From the NCBI GenBank assembly GCA_017590115.1, contig JAGGNK010011225.1, positions 4,403,161 to 4,467,160 on the forward strand: a DNA stretch of 64,000 nucleotides. Reading direction: 5' to 3'. Positions 11,801-24,665 of this stretch are shown here, piece after piece. Source of the DNA: Montifringilla adamsi (lineage: Eukaryota; Chordata; Aves; Passeriformes; Passeridae). The position numbers were made by a program, and so were the translations under genes. The notes beneath the pieces are model-generated. The model was not told the DNA's origin. It saw only the letters and a program-made list of their open reading frames with translations, and did no database searches. Position 1 is the first letter of the stretch, and every line of letters starts with the position of its first letter.

Positions 11801-14254
11801 AGATTAACACAACAATTGGATTCCCTGAACCTCTCTTAAAGCTAAACAATCAAATTCCCAACTTCTCACTTTATATCATATGCTCCAGCCCCTCAGCCAT
11901 CTCATTCTGGCCCCCTGCTAGGTTAACAGCAGTTCTGTAGTGCTGCAAAGTCTATAGCAGCCATTGCCTTTTGATTTATTTGTGCTTCTTCCACTGTCCA
12001 GCTGCGCAACTCTGAGAGGACCAAACCACAATTTTTTTTCTTACCACTTTGTTAACTATGTCCTTTTGGGATGTGAATGCTTACAAGCAGGAATTGCTTC
12101 TACCACTTGTATGTACCAAGTGTGTTCCAAATGTATCAGGATTCTGTTTTTTGTTGGCTTCTGGGCATTGCTACAACAGAAAAAGCAATAATACTTACCC
12201 ACAGTAATCACAGAGGGGAAAAATATTGCAATGGGACAAAAAGAGAATGACTTAACCATATATAAAAGCCAAAGTATGAAGTGGGGAATGATTTATTTTA
12301 TTGAGCCCAGATGGTTATTTCACAGAGCAGAAGCAGAAGTCCATAGAAGTTGGAAAACCCACCCATTTTTGCTTCACTGCCTGATGCTGCCATTATTGTA
12401 CCTTCTACAGTCACTGGACAAAGATAGATCTTAGGAATCACGTCTCCCAGTTCCTTTAGCCTGGAGTGCTCTCTGCAGGATGGGTTTCACCAGAAAACAC
12501 AAAATCTTCTCGTTTTATGCCACCTGATCTTACCTCAAAATGTTGGTGTTGTGTTGTCATAAGTATAATGGCTGAAGAAAAATCAGGCTGTAGATGTGAT
12601 GTGTCTTTTAAAAGATTCCTGGGATGTCAGATTTTTTTTATCTCATTGTGAGAAATAGGGCCTCTCCTTTTTTCAGTTGACTCACTGAATTAAGATTAAC
12701 CCCAATGTTTCTCAAGTCCAGGCAGGATATCTGGGTAGTTATTCATGTTGTTACGCAGGTGATATTGGTAATCTCATTCATGCAAACAGGTGGCCAGCTG
12801 AAGAATATAAAATGCCATTAAGTGGAGTTTAATATTCCTCACTGTATTGTTCAAGGGTAAACAAACTTTTATCACTAAATGCAACTTTATCTATGTTACT
12901 AGTCATTTAGAATTTTTATAAGCATATTTATTTCATGTTTCTTAGTGAAGCAAGCAGAAATTGTGTACAAATTCAAAGCACAGTGAATGAGAGTATTGTT
13001 AGATGTTACCAAACTTTTACTCTCAATTATTTTTTCCAAAATTTTTTTTCTCTAAAGGGTTAAAGGAAATTTACTTATTTCCAGTTTCTAAATGAAGTTT
13101 TGGAAGCATATTCTGTTGCTTATTTCCCAGTTTTTCAGGGTTAAAAATGGAAAAAAAAAATGAAGACTCGTTAGTGGAAATGCATAGGAATAGACCATTA
13201 AAATTACTGCTGGTAGAAAAAGGTTTGTTCACTTTCATTTTTTCCTGTGTTTTGTAAATAAAAAGTTTGGACAGTCTCAATGGCTAAAGTCATAGAAGTA
13301 ATTAAATACTCATCCTCCATGTTGGAGTTCAAAGCCCAAGTTCTTACTTTCTCTCATAGAATTAACATACATTTAAGCCAGTTGATTAAAAGACATGGAA
13401 AAATAATGGAATTGTCCTGGAACAAAATTGAAGATCAAATTACTAAAAGCAAATGAACACAAAACCCAAACAGAAAATCCCCTCCAATTCAATTTATTTG
13501 CTGTTGAGAGTCTCTTGGGTAAATTCAGAAAATGTGATTCAACTTCTGCCTATTTTAAATTACAAAGTTCCATGCAATAGGGTAAAAATGATATGTGGTG
13601 TTTCTGGGTTTCTTCCTCACAGTGTTTTTTTGACACAAAAAGGTACAGGATTCCTGACTTTCCTAGTCTGAAAATTTTGCTTACAGAATTTTCCTTATGG
13701 TCTGGGTAAAAACCTGCAGCTTTTCCTTCCACAAATAAATAAAACCATACAGCATTTTTTCCCCTTGGAATTATCTAGATTGCTCTAAAAATTCCATGAA
13801 CATACAGCAGTCTCTTTTAAATTAACAACTTTTAATGCTTCTTTGGTGTGCTATGATAGAGTTGCCTGTTTTGTGAAATGAATAGTTCCACGGAAACATC
13901 AAATCAGTGCTCAGTTATGGCCAAAATCCATGGTAAGTGCTGGTAAATTACTAGAGAAAGAATGGAGAATAAAAGATGCTTCTACTGCTACTGCCATGCA
14001 GTTCTCAAACTGTTCCTTGCCAACTTCCTCCTCTATACAATTTAACTGCAAAAAAGGCTATAGCAGGATTGGAAAACATACGGACATGGTAAACAGTGAA
14101 GATAAAGGGTGTGGGAGGCCTCTGTGTGAGAGCAACTTGACAACTTCTCCAACTCTTCCATTTAGGTTGGAGATGACCAAGGTAGTAGAAAGTGTACCAA
14201 AAAAGACCTACAAAATCAAAAGTGCCCAGGGAGAGAGAGAGGCTACAGCTCAGT
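8808..14254. other. 5.4 kb without a gene; AT-rich DNA with minor simple repeats
   Basis: No coding region, RNA gene or confidently named transposon is seen. Small features are a T run near 10541-10553, two 17-bp direct repeats (10711-10727 and 10731-10747), an A/C-rich low-complexity tract at about 10755-10820 and a T run near 11046. Open frames are all below 100 codons and show no family signature. A 9360-9480 stretch is slightly GC-richer but unrecognised. Confidence 0.5.
10711..10747 (+). repeat. 17-bp direct repeat, two copies
   Basis: The word AAGTATATT(T/C)AAAGGAA occurs at 10711-10727 and again at 10731-10747, separated by three bases and differing at one position. It leads into A/C-rich low-complexity sequence. 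This looks like a small slippage or duplication event. Confidence 0.75.
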
Positions 14255-14400
14255 GCTTCTACCAAAAGCCCCTAGGAGCCATCAAATAAGGTTAGTAAGC
14301 AGCAGGTTCAAGCCAATCAAAGGAGGAGGTTCTTCACCCAAGGTTAAACTATAGAACTCTCTTGTCAGCTGCTGGTGAGGACTGATTGTTTGCCCATCTT
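14255..14400 (+). mobile_element. Possible ancient CR1-like LINE fragment
   Basis: A weak match to the old CR1 3' landmark order: a purine-rich stretch, GGAGGTTCTTCACCCA, then GTTAAACTATAGAACTCTC and a GTCAGCTGCTGG stretch. The same order is seen more clearly at 5468-5560. The copy is short and very diverged, so the boundaries and the family are uncertain. Confidence 0.4.
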
Positions 14401-14879
14401 TGAAGGGAGAGGGGATAGTGTAAAAGAGATACATCCATGGAGTGGTAAAATACAGAGAAGTCACTTCTGTACTGGCAAATTTCCAAGCTGTAATTCCTTG
14501 AAGCTGGGAAAGTATTTGGGGCATTTACCACTATATGTTTTATCTATTTGTATATTCTTTCCCTGGGTATCTGAGCTGCTGATAGGGAAGGCAGAGTTAT
14601 GAGGCCATCCATGCGTGTGTGGCAGTGGCCAAAGAACTCCACTTCCTGCATAAGCACCCATGACCTTCAATCTTTCCTCATATCTGTGGGTTTTGTCTGC
14701 CTCCTACCAGCCACCGCTAAGGCAAATCTTTAGCCCTGGCCAAGTTCACCGCATTTTGACTTTCCCTGGATTCTGCATTATTCATGGGTTTGTACCAGCC
14801 ATGCAGAGTCTCTCTGCACACTGAATTTATGCAGCTCAAATTCATCCTCTTGCTCTTAGTGTTGTTTAGAAGCCAACTC

Positions 14880-15300
14880 AGAGCTTTTTACACCTGCCCC
14901 AACTACCACTGCTGTCTGTCTGTGCTGTCTGTCTGACTTAGCAGGGCAGCTGAGCCTTAGGAGCACTTTGGTAGGATGCTACAGATTCTGCAGGTGCCAT
15001 TGGGAAGAAAGCAAAGGCAAAGGTGAAGTGAAGGGAGGACATATATTGTAATTGTGCTCATTTTGTGTTGTCTTACCAAGCTCAAATTGGTCCTTACTGA
15101 CTTGTGGAGGGTTCTCAGGAGTGGGTGTGCAGGTGCCATTGCGTGTATTCCGCATGCCAAGCAGAAATTCACTCTGACACTTCTGTGGGCCTTGGCTGGA
15201 GCAACAGCTGTAGCTGTTCTCCCCAGGCCAACACCACAGGTACAAACTGGCATTCAGATTTTTGTCATCAATGTGACACAAAGACTGAAGAAATGCTCAT
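14880..15300. other. GC-richer unclassified segment
   Basis: Contains short (CTGT) repeats at about 14912-14936 and two copies of a GCAGGTGCCATTG word (14990 and 15129). Overlapping frames of 77-116 codons exist on both strands but none resembles a known protein. It may be a degraded repeat; no assignment is possible by eye. Confidence 0.3.
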
Positions 15301-15314
15301 TTCCTCCATCTGGA

Positions 15315-15404
15315 GTCACAGAATCATGGATTCATAGAATAATACTGGTTGGGGGTCACCTCTGCAAGTCTACTTGTCCAACACAACATTCCTCACCTTC
15401 CTGA
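15315..15404 (-). mobile_element. CR1 LINE, very short reversed 3' end
   Basis: On the + strand it begins TCACAGAATCATGGATTCATAG, the reversed CR1 octamer tail, followed by a TGGTTGGGGGTCACCTCTG stretch that matches the start of the reversed 3' UTR. Less than 100 bp remain. No coding sequence. Confidence 0.7.
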
Positions 15405-16876
15405 AAAAAACAAAAATTAAACCACAGAACTTAAGCTCCAAGGTCTCATCACTCTTCTTGGCATTTCTTGCCAGCTCATGAAAGTTACTTTGGGTTTAGT
15501 GCTTTGGCTTCTGTGAACATTTCTCAGGTGCACAATGCTGCCCACACATTGCATGGCTAAGCTCGTATCTAATTCAGATTTGAGAATTCATTTGAATTTG
15601 AATGGTATAGCAGCCAAAGAATTTATGTCATAAGGAGGTTAAGGAGTGGATTGCAAAATGGTGAATGCAGAGTGTGTAATGCCCACATGGAGACAGGATG
15701 ACATCCAAGCAGAAAAGGCTATTAAATCATTTTAACACAGCAATATTTACAGCTGTGGAAGACATGAAATATTTATATAAATACCATTCCAATAATAGGG
15801 AGCCAGAAAGAATGCTCTCTGGTTTCTTTATAAGAAAAATTGAAGTAGTGTTTTATAACATGAATTTATTTTTGAAAGCTCAGTAGATCACATCATATAC
15901 GGTCTAACTGTAGTCTTCATAAACTATAGATTTTCTCAGACACCATATATTTTCTAAAAGGATTCTGTACCGTACTGTTATTTCTATCTTCTATTCCATG
16001 TTATTTTTCACCTTTTATGACGGTTCATCTGGTGAAATTTAAACTTTTAAGTGTGTTATTTCAAGTGAACCATACCAAAAAATGTTACACAATGTAATTT
16101 TGATACTTTTTCTATACCATTAAACTAGAGCAAATAAAATAAATTTAAATATTAAAAATCTAATTACTTTCTGCTCTTATGTGTCTTCTGTGAGGTGATA
16201 CATTACATGAAGGCAGGATGGGGAGGCAGAGTGGTATTCAGATGCAACAGGTGTGCTTTGGTTCCAGTACCATATGAAAACAGCAGTCCTAAGTTCCTCA
16301 GACAGTATTGGGTTGCTAATTTTGTACTAACTGAGTGAAAGATTTAGCACTCATTGAGTGAAAGAGACTGCAATTTATGGTTAAATAAGGTTCCAGAAGT
16401 ATAATGGGAATAGGAAGAAAGTAAAGGGGGTTACATTGACCAATGCTGTAAACTTGCATTTTCAAAAGATATTATTACTCCAAAAGTAAAAATATACATT
16501 ATTTAACCCTTCAAGAAAATAATAGAAAACAAACCTTGCTCATGACTTTTGCCAGCTAGCTGGTGATTCCCATTGGGAATGAGCATCAGAACAGAACAGA
16601 ACAAAAACATGTCCTGTGTGTGGTTGTATGGATGGGAAGGAGTTGGGTTTTAAGTTCCTGATTCATTCTAAAGGACTGAAATGTGAGTCTGAATGGCTGA
16701 GTACACAGAAAAAGATAAAGTGACACTATAATCAGCACAATTGGTATGTTTTCTTCATGAATGGGAAGTACCATAGCAGTTCATACCACAGCAGGGATTG
16801 TTTTTGTCTTACAGGCCAGAAATTTTCTATTTTCTGTTAATTCTTTTTTTTTTTTTTTCTTCTTTTTTTTTTTCAG

Positions 16877-16899
16877 GAGAAGTGATCCACGCTATCAAG
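16877..16899 (+). other. Candidate microexon (weak)
   Basis: A 23-bp segment is preceded by an extreme polypyrimidine tract (16842-16873) ending in CAG, and followed by AAG|GTATTA, a plausible but not perfect splice donor. In one phase it would encode RSDPRYQ. The polypyrimidine tract may simply be a retroposon-type T run, which would explain the acceptor-like appearance by chance. No matching neighbouring exon was recognised. Confidence 0.12.
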
Positions 16900-17027
16900 G
16901 TATTATTTGATATCCTACCTGCTACGGATATTTCATTGTATTTAGTCTCAACTCAGCACCTGCAGGTCTGAAAATTCTCTGGGACTTCAGACTTAAGCAG
17001 CAATCAGTTAAGTGCCACAATGTACAA

Positions 17028-17048
17028 TTTATTTATTTATTTATTTAA
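17028..17048. repeat. (TTTA)n microsatellite
   Basis: About five TTTA units in AT-rich sequence. No other role is evident. Confidence 0.9.
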
Positions 17049-17741
17049 ATTGAAAGTACTTTGAGGAAAACCTATCAAAAAAATGAAAGCCTACACTGAG
17101 CTAAAATTACTGGATGCTGATCCTTGTCCACTAGTCTATACATTTATCTATATGCTTTGGCAAAGAAAGTCCACCAAAGAAAACTGGCTGGTAGATACCA
17201 TTTTGAATTTGTAATTTAATAATCCTGTTCAACCAGCTCAATCCAATAGATGCCATTCCTTTTGGAAGTTTCCTGCCACTTGTTCCCCTCTTATTCATTT
17301 TTAGCTCCTATATCAGACTACCAGGACTGCTCAAAGGAGAAAATTATCTTAAGGTTAAATTGGCTGCAAACTTCCATGTTGATGAAAACATTAATGACAT
17401 TTATCAGAAGAAATTGCAACTTGAGTTTGGTATACCATTACAAACTCACAGATAAGAAATTTCCCAGAATTAGTTTGTTTTTTTTTTTTTTTGGTGGCAC
17501 AGAAATGAGGGTATTTCACAGCCTGTTTACTCAGGTGTGAAGGATGAAAATGGTTTATAAAGAGGGCAGTTATTTCACAGAAAAAGCATGTGGGATTTAG
17601 ATATGCTTTTAACTGAACTGTTTTACATTCTTCGTTTTGCATTCACTTGTCACATTTGTTGTGCCAAGAAATGGTCTGAAAGCTCTCTTTAGCTAAGCAT
17701 GTGTTGGTTCCACGTTTGTTATTTCAGACGTATCATTTTCC

Positions 17742-17768
17742 TTTTTTTTTTTTTTTTTTTTTTTTTTT
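17742..17768. repeat. Poly-T tract (27 T)
   Basis: An uninterrupted run of 27 thymines about 60 bp upstream of a diverged CR1. Length errors in sequencing are likely at such sites. Confidence 0.95.
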
Positions 17769-17829
17769 GGTTATTAAGTTATATTGTTTCTTTTCCATTT
17801 TTACACACTTCTACCACAAACAACATTGA

Positions 17830-18720
17830 TGGGAAGTAGCTTGAATGCCTATGGATCACAGCCTGAGAAGGGCAGCAGAACCCAGCACCCTTGACATGCT
17901 GAAGGGCAGGGCTACCATTCAGTAGAACTTGACAGGGTTCAGAGAGGGTCTGGAAGGAACCTTGAGAGATTTAACAAGTCCTGTACCTGGGAAGAAGGAA
18001 CTGCTTGCAACAGCACAGGCTGGTGATGTTCTGGCTGGGGGAACAGCTTTTCTGGAATGGGAGTCTTGGTGACAGCAAGCTGAATATGAGGCAGCAGTGT
18101 GCTCTGGCAGCCAAACAGGTCAGCTCTCCCAGGGAGTGTATTAATAGGAGCGTAGCTGTCAAATTGAGGAAAATTGCTGTTCCTTGCTGCTCAGCCTTCA
18201 TCAGACTGCATCTCAAAATCTGCACCCAGCCTTGGGCCCCACTTGACAAGCTGGAACACTCTGCAGAGGCCACCTGATCAGTCAAGGGATGGGAGCATCT
18301 GCTCTTGAGGGGAGGCTGAGGGAACAGAGCCTGTCAGCCTGGAGAGAAGAAGGCTTGGTGTGGGACACATGCCTAATGGCAGCCTTCTAAAACCTGCAAG
18401 GATGTCATCAAGAAGATGGAAGAAGGCTTTCCATAGATGGATGTGCCAGGGGGAAGAGAGATGGTGTGTAAGTTGATAGAACAGAGATTCAAACTGGATG
18501 GAAGGAGATACTTTTCCAGCATGAAGACAGCCAAGCAGTGGATCAAGTTGCTTAGAGAGGTTATGCAGCCTTCATTCTTAGATATTTTCAAGGTCAGTCT
18601 GGGCAAAGTCTTAAATAGCCTGGTCTGACCACATAACTGATGCTTTTTCAAATAATAGGTAAGACTAGATCACCTCCTGAGGTCACTCTTGACCAGAACT
18701 TTTCTATCATCCTGTGATCA
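17830..18720 (+). mobile_element. Diverged CR1 LINE with ORF2 C-terminal remnant
   Basis: A roughly 890-bp CR1 copy of a more diverged subfamily. The coding part near 18005-18277 keeps the ORF2 C-terminal landmarks LNMRQQCALAAK and a later CxxP-W motif region; it is preceded by a CAGCACAGGCTGGTGATG stretch. The 3' UTR follows with CAGCCTGGAGAGAAGAAGGC, and the end reads TTTCTATCATCCTGTGATCA, a variant of the CR1 octamer tail. Stops and frameshifts make it non-coding. It is 5'-truncated before the RT core. Confidence 0.85.
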
Positions 18721-20151
18721 ACCTAGAAACCTTCCTGAATTTGCAGAAATGCAAATAAGTTTTTTTCCCCCAATATTAGGACTGTTCTAAATATGGCTAT
18801 TAACAGTATGCAAATAGGTAATTTCCTTTTGAACAGAATTTTCCCCTGTATAATTAGCTTCAGAGACTTTGTAACTCTTGGGTTATATAAAACAAGCTAT
18901 ACTCACTACTTTCTCCATGTGCATTTAGTAACAGCATTACAAAAACTATTAAAATTAATTCCCGTGAATCTATTTTTACAAACTACTGTGGCTTCTGTTT
19001 TCCAATAATGATCCACAATTTTTAATTATATTTGGCAGAGAAGGAAAATTGGTTTTGTGTTTACAGGCATTCTGGAGGAAATGAAATGTATTTTTCAGTT
19101 CACCATCTAATGCTTAATGATGGAACAGCAAAGTTGTTTTTTGGGTTTTTTTGCTTGTTTTTTTGGTTTGGTTTTTAGGTTTTTTGGGGGACTTTTTGAG
19201 ATGATTTTAACACATATATCTCTCTGTCTAAAAATATTTCCTACCCAGATGCTATAGCTACACTGGGAGAAGAGGGCAAAACTTTCAATATCTCATACTA
19301 GACAATTCTACTTGAAATGCCAACTTGAGTGTTCACTAACTAAATAAGTGTAATAAGAGAAAAAAACGATAAACATGTTGGTTATGATATTCATTTAGAA
19401 GACTGTACAAACAGATGTCAGTACTTATTCCAGAGGTATTACTTTATAGAAGGTGGATCAGGTTCATTGAAAGAAATGGGTAGCACCATTCACCCCGAGA
19501 ATAAAATGTTGGCTATTAAAGCATCTTTTGATGCTTTAGGGATGTTGTAGATGTAGGAGGATGTCCTTAGAAGAAATCATGAAACTGGAAGGTGGGTCTT
19601 TTAGTGAATGCTCTGATTCTCTACCTGCCAGCAGACACCAGCTCTTCTGTTTGTGCTGCTTCTTTGCTTCACTTATTATTTTTCATATTAGGTCTCAGAC
19701 TTTTTTAATCCCATCCCAAGTATTTTCTCTCTGGAAGTTATTTTAACCATTATTTTTAAGCACCAATGCAATCCCAACAGAGAAAAAGAAAATAAAAATG
19801 TACAAATAAACCCAAGATAATTTCTAAAGCATGAGTTCAGGAAACTAACTTGAAACAAAGGAGATTGGACAAAAATACCCAAGTTTCTAAGGCAGAGCTT
19901 TGATTTGCCAAAATAGCTTTGTTCGCCTTTATTCTAAAACACAAATACATTTCAGTAAAATCCCATATTTTAGTTCCTTCCATTAAAATGCTATTTATTT
20001 TATGGCATATTACCTCATACTCAAAACTATAGTTTTCTTTGAGAGCAGCAGAAAGCCTGCACAAGATGATCAGGCAATGACACATTTATGATGGCTGTAA
20101 CTTGCAGCTGAGGGATCACAGACTCTCAGAACAGTTAGAAATGTAAGCACA
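18721..20151. other. No gene seen; T/G-rich tract at 19132-19194
   Basis: AT-rich DNA. The stretch 19132-19194 is almost entirely T and G with runs of T broken by GGG or GG, a low-complexity pattern. No repeat family or protein-like frame is recognised in the remainder. Confidence 0.5.
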
Positions 20152-20525
20152 TGGTGGGTTGACTCCCACCAGCAGCTAAGCCACCATCCTGTTTCTTGCT
20201 CACACAACACCAGTGGGATCAGGGAGAAAATCTTAAGGGCAAAAGCAAGAAAAACTTGTGAATTTAAATAAAGACAGTTTAGTAAGTGAATTAAAAAGAA
20301 GAAAACAAGTGCTGCACAGGCAATCACTCCGCATCTGTCTGACACACACACAAGTTTGAGCACAATGTTGTGTGTTGTGGAATATGGTCAGGCAGGGTCA
20401 GCTGTCCTGCCTCTGTGCCCTCCCAAGCTCTTCCCTACTCCAGCATCCCAGTCTGCTCCCAGTCTGAGAAACAGAGGAAGCCTCGATGCTGTGCAAGCAC
20501 TGCTCAGTAGCTGCTAGAGCCTTCA
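20152..20525 (+). mobile_element. Degraded ERVL-type LTR, first copy
   Basis: Recognised as a worn copy of the bird endogenous-retrovirus LTR family present in better condition at 26036-26616. Shared blocks in the same order are the CAGCAGCTAAGCCACC start region, an AACTTGTGAATTTAAATAAAGACAGTTTAGTA segment, GGTCAGCTGTCCTGCC with CTGTGCCCTCCCAAGC, and the AAGCACTGCTCAGTAGC end block. The middle (the region carrying GGAAAACAAGGCTCCATC in the other copy) is missing or unrecognisable, so this copy carries an internal deletion. No retroviral coding sequence is attached. The class (ERVL) is a family-level recognition without alignment. Confidence 0.7.
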
Positions 20526-22794
20526 AACTTGGGTGATGAACTCCGTCAGTTCTGAAGAGGACGACACACGTGACTAGCTATTTTAATGAAAAATATTCCA
20601 GGATGTTCCAGAACAGGGATGATTTCTATGAAGAAACTGTCCTGGCAGAAATAACTTCAGTCATCCTGAAACTGAAAAAAATGTTAAGAAAGAAAATAAA
20701 AAATTAAATACAAAAACATTTTCAGAAGCTCTATGCAAAATATTTGTCATAATACACAAAAGAAAGTAAAACAATTAGTGCCACCCACAATCTACACTTA
20801 ACTCAGTTTCACAGATCATTCCTTAAAGCAGAATGAAATTATGGATTTTATGTAAATAAAAACCGATCTCAGTACATGAGTAATAACTGTGAGTACTCAC
20901 TGGAGAATTACTTGTAGTACGTGAAGATAACTTTCAAAAATGAAAACGAACTCATGAAGTATTGATAACTTGATATCAAATAGCAAGAAGAAACATGATA
21001 AGAAGGAAGCAGTTATTTGTTCTTTGAATAACTCCACCATTCTAAGCTCTATATATTTTTTAATAATTTTTCTGTCTTTCTATCATGATGATGACGACAG
21101 AGATGCAGTCCCTGTGTCCCTCCTATAACTTACACCCACTACATTCACAAACAGTAGAATTCTAGGACAGATTTTTTTTTTTTTTAACACTGTTCTATTC
21201 AGCAAAATACTTCAAAATCCTACATATGAAGGGACATGACACAAACAACATCAAAAGTGAACCCATTAGCAAAAGGAATTGGCCATTACTTGATAATCAC
21301 TAAGCAGTGCTATGCAATTCTCAAGTGGTCATAATGCGCTCTCCCTTGCTGTAGATGAAGAAAGGCAATCATAATTTCCCTGAACAAAGTAGCTGGTTAT
21401 CTGGGAGTGCCTGCCTGGAACTCTCAAATAGAAGGAAATGTTCCCTCTTTTGTGTATATGTGTTTTGAGCAACGTTTTTGAGGCTTCAAATGCACCAAAA
21501 GCCCAGGTGACTATATTGCTACCTCAAAACCAAATCTTCCTTTATCACTTTTCCAACTGGATATGGAAGTCTGTTTTGAATTGAGCTTTCCAGAGTTCCA
21601 GACTTGCAATGGTATTGTGATTACGTATCACATAATGTTGAATGTACTGTCTAGAACTTGGCTATCATTTCAGAAGTTACCCTTTATTTACACAACACTT
21701 ATCGTAGGCTTCAAGGGTTCTTTCTTCAATTAAAAAAATCTAATGTCGTCACAATTAGCATATGCAGAATTTAAATTGAATGCTTGGTCTCACTCTCTGA
21801 TTTCAGCGCTCAGATATAATATGTCCAAACATAAACTTCCTCAGAATGTCAACTTTGTTATTGACAGCTACAAAAAATGACTGAGGCCAACATGAAAATA
21901 GAATGACAAAATACCACATCAACTTTTCCATGATGATGCATTCTTTGTTTAGAACTCTTTGTCTGTCAAAAGTGAAACAGAGACATTATTTGTTACACAT
22001 ATACTTTTGTTATGCAGAAGCACAGAACAATTTCTCTGGTTGTGCTATGTGTGAGTCAGTAACTGCACTAATAATATTGTACCTCTACCAATAAAGATTC
22101 TTGTCATTGTAATGCATGTGATGCCCTTATGCAAGTACTATCCACAACCATCTCAAAAGGTTTGGTCCACACTTACTGCCCTCTAAGCATTCCTTGTCTG
22201 GAACTGCAGCTGTCAGCTCCATCATTCCTAGACAGGGAATAGTTCAAAGTTAGCCATGGACCTTGTAAGGCCATTCAGCTAAAACTACACTAGCATTAAA
22301 AGGGTAGGAAGGGCTTGAAAGGGTTTATTTCAAATAGTTGCACAATGCCACACCTGAAGAAATTAAAGGAAAAAAGTTTAATTTTCTTATGCAAAAAGGG
22401 ACCTGTCCTACTGCCCCCTACTGTCTTTCTTATTTCATTCTTGAATGTAAAATCTAATACTAATGTAACCACCTCAAGAACTAAGTTGGGCTCTGAGAAA
22501 ATGATGTGATTCTCCTGTGAGTGAAATAAAAGCATACCACGTTTTAAAAATAAGAACTCACAATGGGGTTACTTCTTTCCACATTTCAGGGGAAAAAATC
22601 ATGTTTGCAGATAATTTTAAATTGCTGTTCAGTTTCAAAGTAGTCTGTTTCATCAGAGCTAAAAAATATTAAATCTAAAACCACCTCCTCACCCAAATTT
22701 CTCTAAAAGCCTAAACAGCTTTTAGACAAGAAGAAAAGCCTTGGAATGATGTAATTGCTGTGTTCTTCTACCCAAGGGGGTGCTAAAGAGAAAA
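20526..22794. other. No gene seen between LTR and old CR1
   Basis: AT-rich sequence with a T run at about 21173-21185 and a short GATGATGACGAC run near 21088. I found no retroviral gag or pol remnant, which would be expected if the two flanking ERVL-type LTRs belonged to one provirus. No gene-like frame is seen. Confidence 0.45.
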
Positions 22795-23035
22795 CAGAGT
22801 CAGACTTTTCTTAGAGATGCATGAAGTAGAGACAATACTCAGACTGAAGACGGAAGGAAAAATTCAACTGCACAAGAGTGTCCGAGCACTGTCACAGGCT
22901 GCCCACAGTGAAAGGGCAATCTCCATCCTTAGAATTTTTCAAAACATGCCTAAATAAATTCCTGAGGAAGACCTAGCTTTGAAGTCCATCTTGCCTGAAG
23001 CAAGAGCTAGAGTCCAGATGACACTATTTATTTAC
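22795..23035 (+). mobile_element. Old CR1 LINE 3' fragment
   Basis: The CR1 3' UTR landmark order is visible in mutated form: GTCAGACTTTTCTTAGAG, then a GCACTGTCACAGGCTGCCCAC block (usually GCACTGGAACAGGTTGCCCAG), then CAATCTCCATCCTTAGAATTTTTCAAAAC. About 240 bp, without the terminal octamers. It is older than the clean-tailed copy at 7340-8807. Confidence 0.75.
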
Positions 23036-24620
23036 TGTGGGATTTTGGCCAGAAGAATGTTCATACCAATACCTTAAACTCTAGGTCTGGTAGGGAAGAA
23101 AAATACCCCTATTTACAGCAGAACCAGGGGGAAACACAAGGTGCTTTGGGAGCAAAGCAGCTCTACACATTTGCTTGCCCTCTACTGTCTTTTATAGCCA
23201 TGGTATTTCAATTCATTACAAACATGAATGCTTTTACCTCTTACTAGCCAAATATAACATTATCACCACTTTCCAGACAGTTAATTAAACACGCAAAGCA
23301 AAGCCCTAATTATTTTGGCCAAGGGTCAAATGCAGAAGCTATTGAAGCAAATTGAAGAGCAGAAACAAGTCTTCTAAATACTATCCTAGAGCCTTAATTT
23401 TAAGTATTTGTTGTTTGAAAATGATTTATTTAAACTATTACCACAAAATGGTGAAGTAGTACCTGAGGTCATGAAGCATGCAAAGTACTGTTTGGCTCCT
23501 ATTTCAGGCCTTGTAGCATAAAAATGTGCTATTTATGTTGGTAATGTGATTTAATTTGAAAGCTAATACACCTTAGTGAGCTCTAACTTGAATCCAAATA
23601 ATCCTGCTGACTCTATTCCAGTACAGGCAACAAGTAAAAATCAGATGTAACATTTACGATATTAAAATATTTACACTGTTTGCAAGGAACCTCTGCATGA
23701 AGCTCAATACTGAGTGGAGGACCAATTAGCACCTATAAATGTTTTATTAATGTCCACACTTGGAAATAAATTTGGAATCAGAACTTAGCCCCTGCTACCT
23801 GGTCATAACTGATAAGGCAGGCAGGCATTCTGTAGCAATTTTTCACCAGTATACCATGAATTAAATGACAATGAACTAAACAGATCAGAAGTGGGGGATG
23901 GGGGGTGGAAGGAAAAGAAAATAAAGAAAGAAAATTTAAAGGGTTAGAAATAATTTTCCAAGAAAAATGACAAATTAGTTAACTTGCAGAAATTCAAACT
24001 CCTATTTGGGTTTTGATTTTGACTAGAGAAAGAAGCCTAATCAATGAAAACAAAGGAAAACCAAAGATAGTTGCATGCCTTTCCCATGATTTCATTTAAA
24101 AATATGTCATTTCCTGTTTTCTTTCAAGCAGAAGTTTTCAAACATATTTGTCCCTTAAGTGACAAATCAACTGAAGCCTATTTTTCCTGAGGAAAGGAAT
24201 CGCATCCCCCACAATATTGCCGTGCCCCATCAGACGGCATCCTCACCATCACATTCCCACCATCTCTGCTTCCTTCAGCTCACCCCTTGCCCTGGCAGTG
24301 CTCTCAGCCCCTTCTGTCCCCCTGGGCCACCACAAAAGGTGGCTGCTGGTCCTTCCTGTGCCCTTCACGCCCAGCAGCACACACAGGAGCCCAGTGCCTC
24401 TGCCATGAGGGGCACGCTCCAGCTCTGTTGCTGCTGCCTCTCTGCTCAGCCTGCCCCAAGTTTCTCAATGCTTGAAGCAGCTGCATGTCTTTGGTAGCTC
24501 TACTCTCCTGTCAAGCCAAGTTTTAGAAGGGGATCAAAAGCTTGTAGGATTGAATGGAAAACAAAAAGCTCACTCAAATAAAATTCCTTAGGAAATTAGG
24601 ATTAAAACACACAGTGCTAT

Positions 24621-24665
24621 TATTTGTATTTTTCTATTAGCTATTTTCTATTTGTATTTTTCTAT
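24621..24665 (+). repeat. Exact 17-bp direct repeat with 11-bp spacer
   Basis: TATTTGTATTTTTCTAT occurs at 24621-24637 and 24649-24665. The flanks also share ACACAGTG (24609 and 24666), so the arrangement may reflect a short duplication followed by decay. Confidence 0.8.

Larger units (their letters stand above)
15405..17829. other. No gene confirmed; poly-T tracts, TTTA repeat, one microexon-like site
   Basis: AT-rich DNA with long homopolymers: T tracts at 16842-16873 (interrupted by C), 17476-17492 and 17742-17768 (27 T), and a TTTA microsatellite at 17028-17048. A candidate 23-bp microexon is annotated separately at 16877-16899. No protein-like frame is otherwise seen. Confidence 0.45.

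Noticed and set aside
24159..24497. 112-codon Pro/Ser/Cys-rich frame in a C-rich patch
   Set aside because: Composition explains the lack of stops; all three forward frames are partly open and no domain is visible.
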